DNA from: Comamonas testosteroni TK102
GTDB lineage: Bacteria > Pseudomonadota > Gammaproteobacteria > Burkholderiales > Burkholderiaceae_C
Direction: 5' to 3'
Assembly (NCBI RefSeq): GCF_000739375.1
Contig: NZ_CP006704.1
Location: 1,302,001-1,366,000 of the forward strand
Length of the DNA: 64,000 bases
Shown: piece by piece, positions 41,606 through 50,219 of the stretch
Layout: each line of letters begins with the position of its first letter
How positions within the stretch are numbered: the first letter of the stretch is position 1
Translations under genes and position numbers: made by a program
The notes under the pieces: model-generated
Told to the model about the DNA's origin: nothing
Databases searched by the model: none
What the model saw: the letters and a program-made list of their open reading frames with translations, nothing else

Positions 41606-42507
41606 CCGATCAGCCAGAGCCCGAAGGGCAGGCTGAGCACGCCAAGCATGGTGGACAGTGAAATCAGGCTGGCCACAAACGAGCCCTCATAGCCCATGCG
41701 CACGGCCAGCACATAGCACGATGAGGCCGTGGGCAGGCTGGAGAATGCCATCAGCGCAATCGCCTGCGGCTGGTTCAGCTGGAACAGCCGCACCATGGCA
41801 AAGGCGATCAGCGGCTGGATGGCATGGCGTATCAGCAGCAGCTCGCCTGCCAGCAGCTTGTTGCTGGTCAGGGCGCTGAGCTTGAGGCCGGCGCCGGCGG
41901 CCATCAGGCCCAGGGCAATCGAGGCTGCGCCGATACGGGCCACGGGTGCTTCCAGCAGTGCTGGAATCTTCAGTCCGGCGGCATTGAACAGCAAGGCGCT
42001 GATGGTGGCGATGATCAGCGGGTTGCGCAGCAGATGCCCGACAAAATGCTGGCCGCTGCCGCGCACCATGGGCCAGACCGCGGCCACATTGAACAGCGGC
42101 ACGGACACGCCGATCAGCACCGAGACATAGAGCAGCCCGTCGGGCCCTGCCAGGCGTGAAACCAGCGCCAGTGCGATGAACGAGTTGAAACGAAACGCCA
42201 CCTGCGCTGCACCCGCATAGCTGCGGGCATCGATGCGTCGGCCCAGAAGCGGCAGGCGCGGCAGGCTGTAGGTCAGCGCAATACCCAGCAGGCCTCCCAG
42301 CACGCCAGCGGCCAGCAACTGGCTGGCCTCGCCCCATTGGATGGGGTTGCGCGTGATGGAGTGAAACAGCAGCACCGGAAACAGCAGGTAGTAGACGAGC
42401 TGTTCCACGGGTTGCCAGACGCTGCGATTGATGGGCGTGAAGCGGCACAGCACATAGCCCAGCACGATGAGCGCGAAATCGGGGAAAAGCAGTTCTAGAT
42501 AGTTCAC
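41599..42507 (-). CDS. AEC-family (auxin efflux carrier-like) transporter
   Basis: About 302 residues and ten helices. The N-terminal FPDFALIVLGYVLCRFTPINRSVWQPVEQLVYYLLFPVLLF and the C-terminal LMAFSSLPTASSCYVLAVRMGYEGSFVASLISLSTMLGVLSLPF are diagnostic for bacterial AEC carriers (COG0679), which move malonate, malate or other small acids. GTG at 42507 is chosen; TTG at 42516 is possible. No neighbour suggests a substrate. Confidence 0.88.
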   Translation of the reverse strand: MNYLELLFPDFALIVLGYVLCRFTPINRSVWQPVEQLVYYLLFPVLLFHSITRNPIQWGEASQLLAAGVLGGLLGIALTYSLPRLPLLGRRIDARSYAGAAQVAFRFNSFIALALVSRLAGPDGLLYVSVLIGVSVPLFNVAAVWPMVRGSGQHFVGHLLRNPLIIATISALLFNAAGLKIPALLEAPVARIGAASIALGLMAAGAGLKLSALTSNKLLAGELLLIRHAIQPLIAFAMVRLFQLNQPQAIALMAFSSLPTASSCYVLAVRMGYEGSFVASLISLSTMLGVLSLPFGLWLIGI

Positions 42508-42743
42508 GGCCCGCAAGCATAGAGCCGGTTGCGAATTTGCTGGGAGAAACCTGTCACCAAGTTTCTATCTGGTAGTACTTGCTGTCGCCGCTTGGCCGCT
42601 TTGTATCCAGGCTTGATGCAGTTCAAGGAAACGGCATGAATCTAGGGTAATTACTGATAAATCAGGGCTAACAAGAATATGTCGGGTTTTTTGCGGCACG
42701 TACTATCAACCGTTAATTTCAGAACTCATAGGGAGACCCCTTC

Positions 42744-43724
42744 ATGAATCGTCGTATGTGCTTGGGCCTGACAATGGCTCTGGCAACTGTAGGTTTTTCC
42801 ACCGGCGTGATGGCCGAGGCCAATTACCCCACCAAGCCCATCAAGCTGCTGGTGCCCTTCGCCGCAGGCGGCACGACCGACATCATTGCGCGAGTGATTG
42901 CCGAGCCACTGAGCAGGGAGCTGGGCCAGTCCGTGGTGGTGGACAACAAGGGCGGTGGCGGCGGCGTCATCGGTGCACAGGAAACCGCGCGTCAGAAGCC
43001 CGATGGCTACAACCTGGGCATTTCCACCCTGTCGACCATGGCCACCAATCCGGCCATCAACCCCAAGACTCCCTACAACCCGCTGACCGACTTCACGCCC
43101 ATCATCAATATTGCGGCCACGCCCAATGTGATCGCCGTGAATCCCAAGTTCCCCGGTGCGGCCAGCTACAAGGCTTTCGAGGCCGAACTCAAGGCCAATC
43201 CCGGCAAGTACTCCTATGGCTCGTCTGGCACGGGCGGCATCCAGCACATGCTGATGGAGCTGTACAAATCGCTGACCGGCATCCAGATGACCCACGTGCC
43301 CTACCGCGGCGCGGGCCCGGCCCTGAACGACGCGGTTGCCGGCCAGATCCCCATGATTCTGGACAACCTGCCGTCGGCACTGCCTTTCATCAAGGACAAC
43401 CGCCTCAAGGCCATTGCCGTGGCCGCTCCCCAGCGTCTGGCTGTGCTGCCTGATGTGCCCACCTTCAAGGAAGTGGGTCTGCCCCAGGTCAATCGCATGG
43501 CTTCCTACGGCATCCTGGGTCCCAAGGGCATGGACAAGGCCATCGTCGACAAGATCAACGCCGCCGTGAAGAAGGTGCTGCAGGACCCCGCAGTCAAGAA
43601 GCGCATCGAAGACACCGGTTCGCTGGTGGTGGGCAACTCGCCTCAGGAATTCGCCAAGGAACTGAAGGAAGAGTACGAAACCTACAAGCAGGTCGTGGCC
43701 AAGCAGAAGCTGACCCTGGACTAA
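42744..43724 (+). CDS. Bug/TctC-family periplasmic binding protein
   Basis: 326 residues with signal peptide (CLGLTMALATVGFSTGVMA). Motifs: IKLLVPFAAGGTTDIIARVIAEPLS, VVVDNKGGGGGVIGAQETAR, YSYGSSGTGGIQHMLMELY, THVPYRGAGPALNDAVAGQI, LPDVPTFKEVGLPQV. GGGAGA precedes the ATG, and AT-rich promoter DNA lies at 42640-42720. It stands alone, ended by its own terminator. Ligand unknown. Confidence 0.93.
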   Translation: MNRRMCLGLTMALATVGFSTGVMAEANYPTKPIKLLVPFAAGGTTDIIARVIAEPLSRELGQSVVVDNKGGGGGVIGAQETARQKPDGYNLGISTLSTMATNPAINPKTPYNPLTDFTPIINIAATPNVIAVNPKFPGAASYKAFEAELKANPGKYSYGSSGTGGIQHMLMELYKSLTGIQMTHVPYRGAGPALNDAVAGQIPMILDNLPSALPFIKDNRLKAIAVAAPQRLAVLPDVPTFKEVGLPQVNRMASYGILGPKGMDKAIVDKINAAVKKVLQDPAVKKRIEDTGSLVVGNSPQEFAKELKEEYETYKQVVAKQKLTLD

Positions 43725-43761
43725 GCTGCTGATCCGCTGCTGATGCAGTAGCGGACGCCGC

Positions 43762-43805
43762 AAGCCCGAATTGCCGTCGAGGCCATTCGGGCTTTGTTTT
43801 TTATT
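43762..43805 (+). terminator. rho-independent terminator of the Bug gene
   Basis: AAGCCCGAAT and ATTCGGGCTT form a 10-bp stem around a 13-base loop, followed by TGTTTTTTATT. The T-run reaches the end of the convergent oxidoreductase gene. Confidence 0.88.
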
Positions 43806-44844
43806 ATTCGCCGCTCCCGGGCAGCAACAGAATCTTGCCGATGCTGACCCCGGACTCCATATGCCTGTGCGCCCGGGCAGCGTCTGCCAAAGCGAAGGAG
43901 CTATCGATCACGGGCCGTATCGCTCCACTCTCCAATGCGCCAAGCCATCGCTGGGCAAAGCGCTGGACCATCGCCTGCTTGACTTCGGGCGAGCGTGACT
44001 TCATCACGGTTCCGAAGATCCGCAGATGGCGGTACAGCACCAGGTCCATGGGCAATGCAGCGCCCTGGGAGCCGCCCAGCAGGCCCACCATCACCATGCG
44101 CCCGCCGACGGCCAGCGATCGCACATTGGGCTCCAGGTAGGGGGCACCGACGAAATCGATCACGATGTCCACGCCTTTGCCGCTGGTGGCCTGGGCCACC
44201 AAGGTCTGGAAGTCCTCGCTGCGATAGTCGATGAAGACATCGGCTCCGAAACCCAGCACCGCTTCGCGCTTGTCGCCGCTGGCCGTCGCAAAAACCCGGG
44301 CGCCCGCAGCATGTGCAAGCTGAACGGCAGCCGATCCGACACCACCCGCTGCCGCATGGATCAGCACCGACTCGCCCGCGCGCAAGTCAGCCAGATGAAA
44401 CAGGGCCTCGTGTGCGGTCACGAACACCTCGGGTATCGCACCGGCATCCACCAGGTCCAGATTCCCAGGGACATGTATCGCCATGCGGTGGTCTATGCGC
44501 GAAAGCTCGGCATAAGCGCCGCCGCCCACGATACCCATGACCCGGTCGCCCACGGAGAAGCCCTGCACCAAGGGACCGGCCTCGATCACGGTTCCGGCGA
44601 TCTCCAGGCCCATGGTGTCTGCGTCACCAAAGTAAGCTCGTCCGTAGGCGCCCTTGCGGTGATAGAGGTCGGCACGATTGACGCCGATGGAGGCGTTGCG
44701 TACCAGCAAGTCGTGGGGGCGAAGCTCAGGAGCCGGCAGCTCGCGGGCCACCAGCACCTCGGGCCCGCCAAAGTCGTCAAAAACAATGGCCTGCATGGTG
44801 GCGGGCTGTGCTGCGGGGATGGAGTCTGTCAAAAAGGTGGGCAT
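43804..44844 (-). CDS. zinc-independent quinone oxidoreductase-like medium-chain dehydrogenase
   Basis: 346 residues. MDR fold: N-terminal GroES-like domain (MQAIVFDDFGGPEVLVARELPAPELRPHDLLVRNASIGVNRADLYHRKGAYG) and nucleotide domain (LIHAAAGGVGSAAVQLAHAAGARVFATAS), close to the QOR/PIG3 branch. No structural-zinc cysteine cluster is present. It should reduce quinones or enones with NADPH. It diverges from a LysR gene that probably controls it. The start could also be Met-17, which begins the conserved region but has no ribosome site. Confidence 0.9.
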   Translation of the reverse strand: MPTFLTDSIPAAQPATMQAIVFDDFGGPEVLVARELPAPELRPHDLLVRNASIGVNRADLYHRKGAYGRAYFGDADTMGLEIAGTVIEAGPLVQGFSVGDRVMGIVGGGAYAELSRIDHRMAIHVPGNLDLVDAGAIPEVFVTAHEALFHLADLRAGESVLIHAAAGGVGSAAVQLAHAAGARVFATASGDKREAVLGFGADVFIDYRSEDFQTLVAQATSGKGVDIVIDFVGAPYLEPNVRSLAVGGRMVMVGLLGGSQGAALPMDLVLYRHLRIFGTVMKSRSPEVKQAMVQRFAQRWLGALESGAIRPVIDSSFALADAARAHRHMESGVSIGKILLLPGSGE

Positions 44845-44925
44845 ATGCGTCGTTCTCGAAATATCTTTGAGCGCTGAAGATTACGACGCAAAGCTTTGTT
44901 TGCAATGCAGCGATTTCGCTCTACA

Positions 44926-44945
44926 TTGATGCAAATTTGCATCAA
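44926..44945. promoter_or_regulatory. 20-bp perfect palindrome between the oxidoreductase and lysR
   Basis: TTGATGCAAA followed by its complement TTTGCATCAA, ending ten bases before the lysR ATG and 81 bp before the oxidoreductase start. Its placement fits an autoregulatory LysR site covering both promoters. Confidence 0.6.
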
Positions 44946-44955
44946 CTGATGAGCC

Positions 44956-45840
44956 ATGAACTGGGACGATACCCGCATCTTTCTCGCCCTGAGCCGCACG
45001 CACTCATTGCGCGCCGCAGCGCGCAGCCTGGGCATTGATCAGGCAACGGTAGGGCGACGCCTGAATGCGCTGGAGTCCGAGCTCGGAGCCAAGCTGTTTC
45101 TGCGCGCCAAGGATGGATACCTGCTCACGGCCGCTGGCGAGGTGGCACTGGCTGCGGCAAAGCGTATGGAGAGTGCAGCTCTGGACTTGCGCACCAAGAT
45201 CGAGGGTCAGGATGAAAATCCCGGCGGGCTGGTGCGCGTGACAAGCACCGATTCCATCGCGATTGACCTGTTGCTGCCCGCTGTCGAGCGTTTGCAGCGG
45301 CACTGGCCGAATATCCGCGTGGATCTGGAAGTCTCCACCCAGTTGCTCAGCCTCGGTCGCCGGCAGGCGGATATTGCTTTTCGCAACGTCAGGCCTGATA
45401 CCCCGGAGCTGGTGGTTCGCCGTGTGGCTTCGTGGCCTGTGGGGCTGTTCGCAAGCACGAGCTATCTGGCTCGCTTTGGCGAGCCCGCCCCTGAAGACGA
45501 GTTGCGCGGTCACCATCTGGTCGCATACGGGCCTTATCTGGAGCAGAGTCCGTTTCTGAGCATGGCCGGAGTGCCGGCTCGTCAGGCCAAGATTGCCATG
45601 TCGGTCCGCTCCAGTCTCCTGGTGCGCAAGGCGGTTGCTGCAGGCATCGGGATTGGGGAAATGCCGTTGTGGATGGGGGAACGAGAAGGGCTGGTGCGTA
45701 TCTGGCCGCAACGCCGACGCCCGAACGACTACGAAGTCTGGCAGGTCATGCATCCCGATCTCCAGCGCACGGCCAGGGTGAGAGCGGTTGCGCAGTTCCT
45801 GGCCGAGGCTTTCGATGGCCCATCGGCCGGCATCAGCTGA
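44956..45840 (+). CDS. LysR-family transcriptional regulator
   Basis: 294 residues. The helix-turn-helix is in residues 1-60 (MNWDDTRIFLALSRTHSLRAAARSLGIDQATVGRRLNALESELGAKLF), followed by the linker helix and a shortened type-2 periplasmic-binding effector domain (GLVRVTSTDSIAIDLLLPAVERLQRHWPNIRVDLEVST). The sequence MNWDDTRIFLAL is typical of the group with single-gene divergent targets. It is divergent from the quinone oxidoreductase with a palindrome between them, so control of that gene is the natural prediction. Confidence 0.93.
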   Translation: MNWDDTRIFLALSRTHSLRAAARSLGIDQATVGRRLNALESELGAKLFLRAKDGYLLTAAGEVALAAAKRMESAALDLRTKIEGQDENPGGLVRVTSTDSIAIDLLLPAVERLQRHWPNIRVDLEVSTQLLSLGRRQADIAFRNVRPDTPELVVRRVASWPVGLFASTSYLARFGEPAPEDELRGHHLVAYGPYLEQSPFLSMAGVPARQAKIAMSVRSSLLVRKAVAAGIGIGEMPLWMGEREGLVRIWPQRRRPNDYEVWQVMHPDLQRTARVRAVAQFLAEAFDGPSAGIS

Positions 45841-45945
45841 AGCAGGCACAGCGCTTGCCATGGCCGGTGTCTGACCCTGATCTCCATGGTCCGCCGAGCT
45901 GATTTCAGCTCGGCTGGGCCCCTCTCCAGCGTGTACGCTAGCCGC

Positions 45946-46902
45946 ATGTCAGAAGCCCTTAAAAAAGCACGCAAGTCCCAGATTCCCGAAGACTGGCCGC
46001 AGCCCCTGCCGCAGAGTCAGGATGCGCTCGATGAGTTCATTGATGCCCTGCTGCTGGAGGACGGGCTTTCGCGCAATACCTTGTCCGCCTACCGCCGTGA
46101 TCTGACGGCGGCTGCGCGCTGGCTGGCGCAGTTGCAGCCGCCCAAGGTGCTGGATGCAGCGCTGGAAGCGGATTTGCAGGGCTACTTCACGGCCCGAGTG
46201 GAGGGCACCAAGGCCACTTCCTCGAACCGGCGGCTGACGGTCCTGCGCCGCTACTTTCACTGGGCGCTGCGCGAAAAGCGCATCGCTGCCGACCCCACGG
46301 TGCGCATGCTGGCTGCCAAGCAACCGCCGCGCACGCCCAAGACCCTGACCCAGGAGCAGGTCGAGGCCCTGCTTGATGCACCCGATGTGGAGACTGCGCT
46401 GGGTTTGCGCGATCGCGCCATGCTGGAGCTGATGTATGCCAGCGGACTGCGCGTCAGCGAGCTGGTGGGTGTGCGCATGCATGAGCTGGACTTGCGCTCA
46501 GGCGTGTTGCGCGTGACGGGCAAGGGGCGCAAGGAGCGGCTGGTGCCGTTCGGTCAGGAGGCGCAGCACTGGCTGGAGCGCTATCTGCAGCAGGCGCGAG
46601 CGGCGATTCTGGGAGGGCAGCAGACCGAGGAGGTGTTTGTGACCCAGCGCGGCGCGGGCATGAGCCGCGTGATGTTCTGGGTCATCGTCAAGAAATGTGC
46701 GCAGATCGCGGGGATCAACTCGCCCCTCTCACCGCATACGCTGCGCCATGCATTTGCCACGCATTTGCTCAACCATGGCGCCGATCTGCGTGTGGTGCAG
46801 ATGCTGCTGGGACATGCCGATATCTCCACCACCACCATCTACACCCATGTGGCGCGCGAGCGGCTCAAGGCCCTGCACGCCGAGCATCACCCGCGAGGCT
46901 GA
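45946..46902 (+). CDS. xerD: site-specific tyrosine recombinase XerD
   Basis: 318 residues. It acts with XerC at dif to resolve chromosome dimers. An N-terminal SAM-like core-binding domain spans about 25-110. The catalytic domain has the full set R169 (SGLRVSEL), K193 (TGKGRKER), H264 and R267 (PHTLRHAF), H290 (LLGHADIS) and Y299 (TTTIYTHV). Length and residues match XerD rather than a phage integrase, and no att sites or phage genes are near. The start is the ATG at 45946. Confidence 0.94.
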   Translation: MSEALKKARKSQIPEDWPQPLPQSQDALDEFIDALLLEDGLSRNTLSAYRRDLTAAARWLAQLQPPKVLDAALEADLQGYFTARVEGTKATSSNRRLTVLRRYFHWALREKRIAADPTVRMLAAKQPPRTPKTLTQEQVEALLDAPDVETALGLRDRAMLELMYASGLRVSELVGVRMHELDLRSGVLRVTGKGRKERLVPFGQEAQHWLERYLQQARAAILGGQQTEEVFVTQRGAGMSRVMFWVIVKKCAQIAGINSPLSPHTLRHAFATHLLNHGADLRVVQMLLGHADISTTTIYTHVARERLKALHAEHHPRG

Positions 46903-46908
46903 GCAGGC

Positions 46909-47565
46909 CTAGGCAGCCGCGCTGCCCAGCTGCAGGTGGTACAACCCCCAGACGGCGGCAGGAAAGCGTTGCTTGACGGGCAACTGGCCGAGCTCCGGAA
47001 TCTGATGGGCAGCAAAAATGGCCCAGAGCGGGCCCACGCCGCCCATGGCCAACGGCACGCCGTCCAGCTGAGTGGCGATCAGCATGCGCCAGCGCACGGC
47101 CTGGGCGAGCGGTATCTGGCTGCGATAGCCGTCTATGCCCTGCAAGGTCAGCTGCAGGCCTTGAGCCATGGCCTGGCCCACATCCACGCCGGCGGCCTGC
47201 AGCACCTGCTCCAGCAGCGGGCCCTGCAGGCTGTGCTCGGCTTCGTCGTATTCAAGCGTGGTCCTGAGCGTCTGCTGCTCCAGGCTGTTGAGCGCGTCCA
47301 TGCCGCAGGACCAGGCTGCATCGAACAGATAGCCATGCATGATCAGCATGCGGTCCGCCACGGCCTGAGGCTTGCCACGATTGGCTTGCACGCCGGGGCC
47401 GCTGATGGTGAGCACCGCGGGTTGCAGACCATCGAGCACGCAGGTGCGCGAGGCCTTGCGCGTGGTCGTGGCCGAGGCGGGCAGGGCCATGGCGCCCAGT
47501 GCAGCGCCCGCAGCACCGCCTTGCAGCAGCAGGGAGCGACGTGATAGTGGGTTTTGTTCTGCCAT
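46909..47565 (-). CDS. Tat-exported protein with SUOX-like (COG3915-type) domain
   Basis: 218 residues. The twin-arginine signal is LSRRSLLLQGGAAGAALGAMALPASA. The C-terminal half, LTLQGIDGYRSQIPLAQAVRWRMLIATQLDGVPLAMGGVGPLWAIFA, resembles the small periplasmic proteins with a sulfite-oxidase-like molybdopterin fold (COG3915). I see no cysteine at a credible molybdenum-ligand place, so cofactor binding is doubtful. It converges on xerD with seven bases between stops. Function unknown. Confidence 0.65.
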   Translation of the reverse strand: MAEQNPLSRRSLLLQGGAAGAALGAMALPASATTTRKASRTCVLDGLQPAVLTISGPGVQANRGKPQAVADRMLIMHGYLFDAAWSCGMDALNSLEQQTLRTTLEYDEAEHSLQGPLLEQVLQAAGVDVGQAMAQGLQLTLQGIDGYRSQIPLAQAVRWRMLIATQLDGVPLAMGGVGPLWAIFAAHQIPELGQLPVKQRFPAAVWGLYHLQLGSAAA

Positions 47566-47788
47566 GGGTGCTTTCTCTGTGGTGATGGCTGCAGTCTAGC
47601 GGCAAGGCCTGCGGCCGTCATTGCGGCATGCCGACCAAGATGCTGGCCAGCTGCAGTGTTGGTCTATTTGAATGTTTGAAGTTTTATTTTGATGTTTTCT
47701 GCCCAATGAATTGACGAATCGTCGTTCAAATCAACCTGGGAATTCACTTTGGTCAAAAATGCGGGTCTTGATTTTTGGATTTCGAGTG

Positions 47789-48793
47789 ATGACTAACTTT
47801 CTGCGTCGCAGCATGCTGACCTGTGCCCTGGCAGCCATGCTGCCTGCCACCTTGTCCCTGAATGTCCAGGCGGCCGACAAAGCCGACGCGGCTGGCTGGC
47901 CCAGCCGTCCCATTCGTCTGGTGGTGTCCTACCCTGCCGGGGGTGTGAGCGATGTGGTGGCCCGTGCTCTGGGTGAAAAGCTGTCGCAGTCGCTGGGCCA
48001 GTCGGTGGTGATCGACAACAAGGCCGGTGCGGGTGGCGCGATTGGCCTGGATCAGGTCGCCAAGTCCAACCCCGATGGCTACACGCTGGGCTTTTCGTCC
48101 ATCAGCCCGCTGACGCTGAGTCCCCATCTGGGCAAGCCGCTGTTCGACCCGCACAAGGATATCGTTCCGGTGGTCAGCGTGATGTACTCGCCCGTGCTGT
48201 TGCTGGGCACGACCCGCCTGACTGCCAAGAGCTTTCCCGAGCTGATGACCCAGGCCAAGGCCCATCCCGGCGATGTGCGCTGGGCCACGGCCGGTCTGGC
48301 GTCGCTGGGTCACATCATGCTCGAGCAGATTGCCGATCAGGGCAAGGTGCAGATCACCCATGTGCCTTACAAGGGCGGCGGCCAGCAGCTCAATGACGGC
48401 CTGAGCGCACAGTTCGAGGTGTTGTCAACGAATGCCGGCCCGGCCGTGATGCAGCATATCAAGGCCGGCAAGTTCAAGGCCCTGGCCGTGGGTGCTCCGG
48501 CGCGTCTGGACTCGCTGCCCCAGGTGCCCACGCTGGCCGAGCTGGGCTACAAGAACGCCAACACCACGTCTGTCTTCGGTATCTTCGCTCCTGCGGGTGT
48601 GCCCGCTGCCGTGCTGGCTCGCCTGAATGCCGAGGTGAACAAGGCGCTGGCGCTGCCCGAGATCCGTCAGCGTCTGGAGGCCACGGACAATGTGCCTACC
48701 GGCGGCAAGGCTGCGGACTTTGCCAAGCAGATCGAGGCCGAGTCCAGGTCCAATGCACAGATCATCAAGGCTGCAGGCATTCAGACCAACTGA
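47789..48793 (+). CDS. Bug/TctC-family periplasmic binding protein
   Basis: 334 residues; signal peptide LTCALAAMLPATLSLNVQA. Motifs: IRLVVSYPAGGVSDVVARALGEKLSQSLG, VVIDNKAGAGGAIGLDQVAK, DVRWATAGLASLGHIMLEQI, THVPYKGGGQQLNDGLSAQF, LPQVPTLAELGYKNAN. The start at 47789 puts the signal peptide first; ATG at 47759 is a possible alternative. It is monocistronic with its own strong terminator. Ligand unknown. Confidence 0.92.
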   Translation: MTNFLRRSMLTCALAAMLPATLSLNVQAADKADAAGWPSRPIRLVVSYPAGGVSDVVARALGEKLSQSLGQSVVIDNKAGAGGAIGLDQVAKSNPDGYTLGFSSISPLTLSPHLGKPLFDPHKDIVPVVSVMYSPVLLLGTTRLTAKSFPELMTQAKAHPGDVRWATAGLASLGHIMLEQIADQGKVQITHVPYKGGGQQLNDGLSAQFEVLSTNAGPAVMQHIKAGKFKALAVGAPARLDSLPQVPTLAELGYKNANTTSVFGIFAPAGVPAAVLARLNAEVNKALALPEIRQRLEATDNVPTGGKAADFAKQIEAESRSNAQIIKAAGIQTN

Positions 48794-48811
48794 TCGAGAC
48801 ACTCTGCAATG

Positions 48812-48850
48812 ACAAAGGGCTTGCGGTCACATCGGCCGCAAGCCCTTTGT
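48812..48850 (+). terminator. rho-independent terminator of the Bug gene
   Basis: ACAAAGGGCTTGCGG and CCGCAAGCCCTTTGT form a perfect 15-bp stem with a nine-base loop. The arms end in short A/T stretches on both strands, so it may act both ways for the convergent EAL-HDOD gene. Confidence 0.8.
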
Positions 48851-48895
48851 CCTTGTGCGCAGCAAGCGCACTGAAGTGTCGCCAGGCGGACTGGC

Positions 48896-50182
48896 TCAGA
48901 GTACTTCGCTGGCCAGGTTGTCGGCCCAGCTCAGCGCCTGCAGATGGGCCCAGTTGACCTGATGGTTGGACAGCTGCAGTGCGTTGGCCGCGCGGGCAAA
49001 GGCCGCTTCGTCGCCCGACTCGCAAGCGCGTGTCAGATCCAGGAAGGGCGCAAAAACGCCCCGGTTGTGTACCAGTGCATCGACCACGGACTGGGGCAGC
49101 GCAACGGATTCAAGGGCCTTGGCCATGGGCTGGCTCAGCATCACATCGAGCAGCGAGAAAACGCCCACGACGAAAGCGTGGTCGCATTCTTCGGGTGGCA
49201 GCAGCTCGGCGGTCAGCAGCTCCATGAGCCGGCCGCGCACCACGGCGGTCTGGCCCACGGCTGGCGGTGTGCCGCCGGCGCGTGAGGTGGTCAGCAGCAG
49301 GGCCGCCCAGCGGAACAGTTTCTTGAGCCCCAGAATCATTACCGCATGGCGGAAGGAGGTGATCTCGCAGGACAGGCCGAAGCCCGAGCTGTTGATGAAG
49401 CGCAGCAGGTTGAAGGACAGCGTGGGGTCCTTCTTGAGCAGCTCTTCGATTTCTTCCGTGCTGGCCTGCTGGCGCACCAGGTTGATGAGCTGGATGATGG
49501 TGGTCTGCGTGGGGCGGATGGTGCGCGCCTGCACGAGCTGGGGCTGGGCGAACCAGTAGCCCTGGAACAGCTTCACGCCCAGGCCCAGCATATGCTCGAA
49601 CTGCTCGGCCGTCTCGACCTTCTCGGCCACGATCTGGGCACGCGTGTAGGTCTGGGCAAACTTCACCAGCTTTTCGGCATGCTCGATCGCGAAGCTCTGC
49701 ATGTCCAGCTTGACGAAGGAGGCCATGGGCAGCCAGGACGCATAGTTGCGGCGCAGCAGGTTCTGGTCGAAAGCCAGGCGAAAGCCGCGCTGGCGCAGGG
49801 CCGCGAACGTGGGCAGGCAGGCTTCGATGTTTTCCTGTGTGGCCTCGGCGGGCAGGGCCGGCACCTCCAGTACCACGCGGTCGGGGTGAATCAGCTCCAG
49901 GTGGCCGCCGCTCAGGCTGTCATGGGTGCAGTTGATGAAAACCGTCTTCTTGCCCACCAGGGCCTCGGCGCCGGCATAGGACAGGGCGTTGAACAGCAGC
50001 GCCGCATCGGATGCCGCGGTGTGCGCGTTATGTGCCACCGAGCGGTCAAACAGCTCGTAGCCATACACATCCCGTTTTTCATCGACGATGGCCTGGCGCG
50101 CAATGCTGGCCATATTGGCCTCGTCCCTGTCTGTAACGGGGCTGGCAGCCGGTGAAGAGGCGTTTGTGTCAGAGGTATCCAT
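48896..50182 (-). CDS. EAL-HDOD signalling protein with degenerate EAL domain
   Basis: 428 residues. N-terminal EAL-like domain, about 25-230: IARQAIVDEKRDVYGYELFDR replaces the EAL triplet with ELF, and the DDFG loop reads FDQNLL, so phosphodiesterase activity is unlikely, although KLD and AEKVE remnants remain. C-terminal HDOD domain: LLKKDPTLSFNLLRFINSSGFGLSCEITSFRHAVMILGLKKLFRWAALLL. Such YuxH-type proteins are signalling scaffolds. It is downstream of, and paralogous to, the gene at 50220-51479, with 37 bp between, so the two are co-transcribed. Confidence 0.92.
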   Translation of the reverse strand: MDTSDTNASSPAASPVTDRDEANMASIARQAIVDEKRDVYGYELFDRSVAHNAHTAASDAALLFNALSYAGAEALVGKKTVFINCTHDSLSGGHLELIHPDRVVLEVPALPAEATQENIEACLPTFAALRQRGFRLAFDQNLLRRNYASWLPMASFVKLDMQSFAIEHAEKLVKFAQTYTRAQIVAEKVETAEQFEHMLGLGVKLFQGYWFAQPQLVQARTIRPTQTTIIQLINLVRQQASTEEIEELLKKDPTLSFNLLRFINSSGFGLSCEITSFRHAVMILGLKKLFRWAALLLTTSRAGGTPPAVGQTAVVRGRLMELLTAELLPPEECDHAFVVGVFSLLDVMLSQPMAKALESVALPQSVVDALVHNRGVFAPFLDLTRACESGDEAAFARAANALQLSNHQVNWAHLQALSWADNLASEVL

Positions 50183-50219
50183 GTCGGTTATCGCTTGGGT
50201 GTGGGGTGGGGGAGCGCCG

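Noticed and set aside
45946..46902. tyrosine recombinase as a sign of an integrated element
   Set aside because: Length and residues match chromosomal XerD; no att repeats, tRNA or phage genes are nearby.
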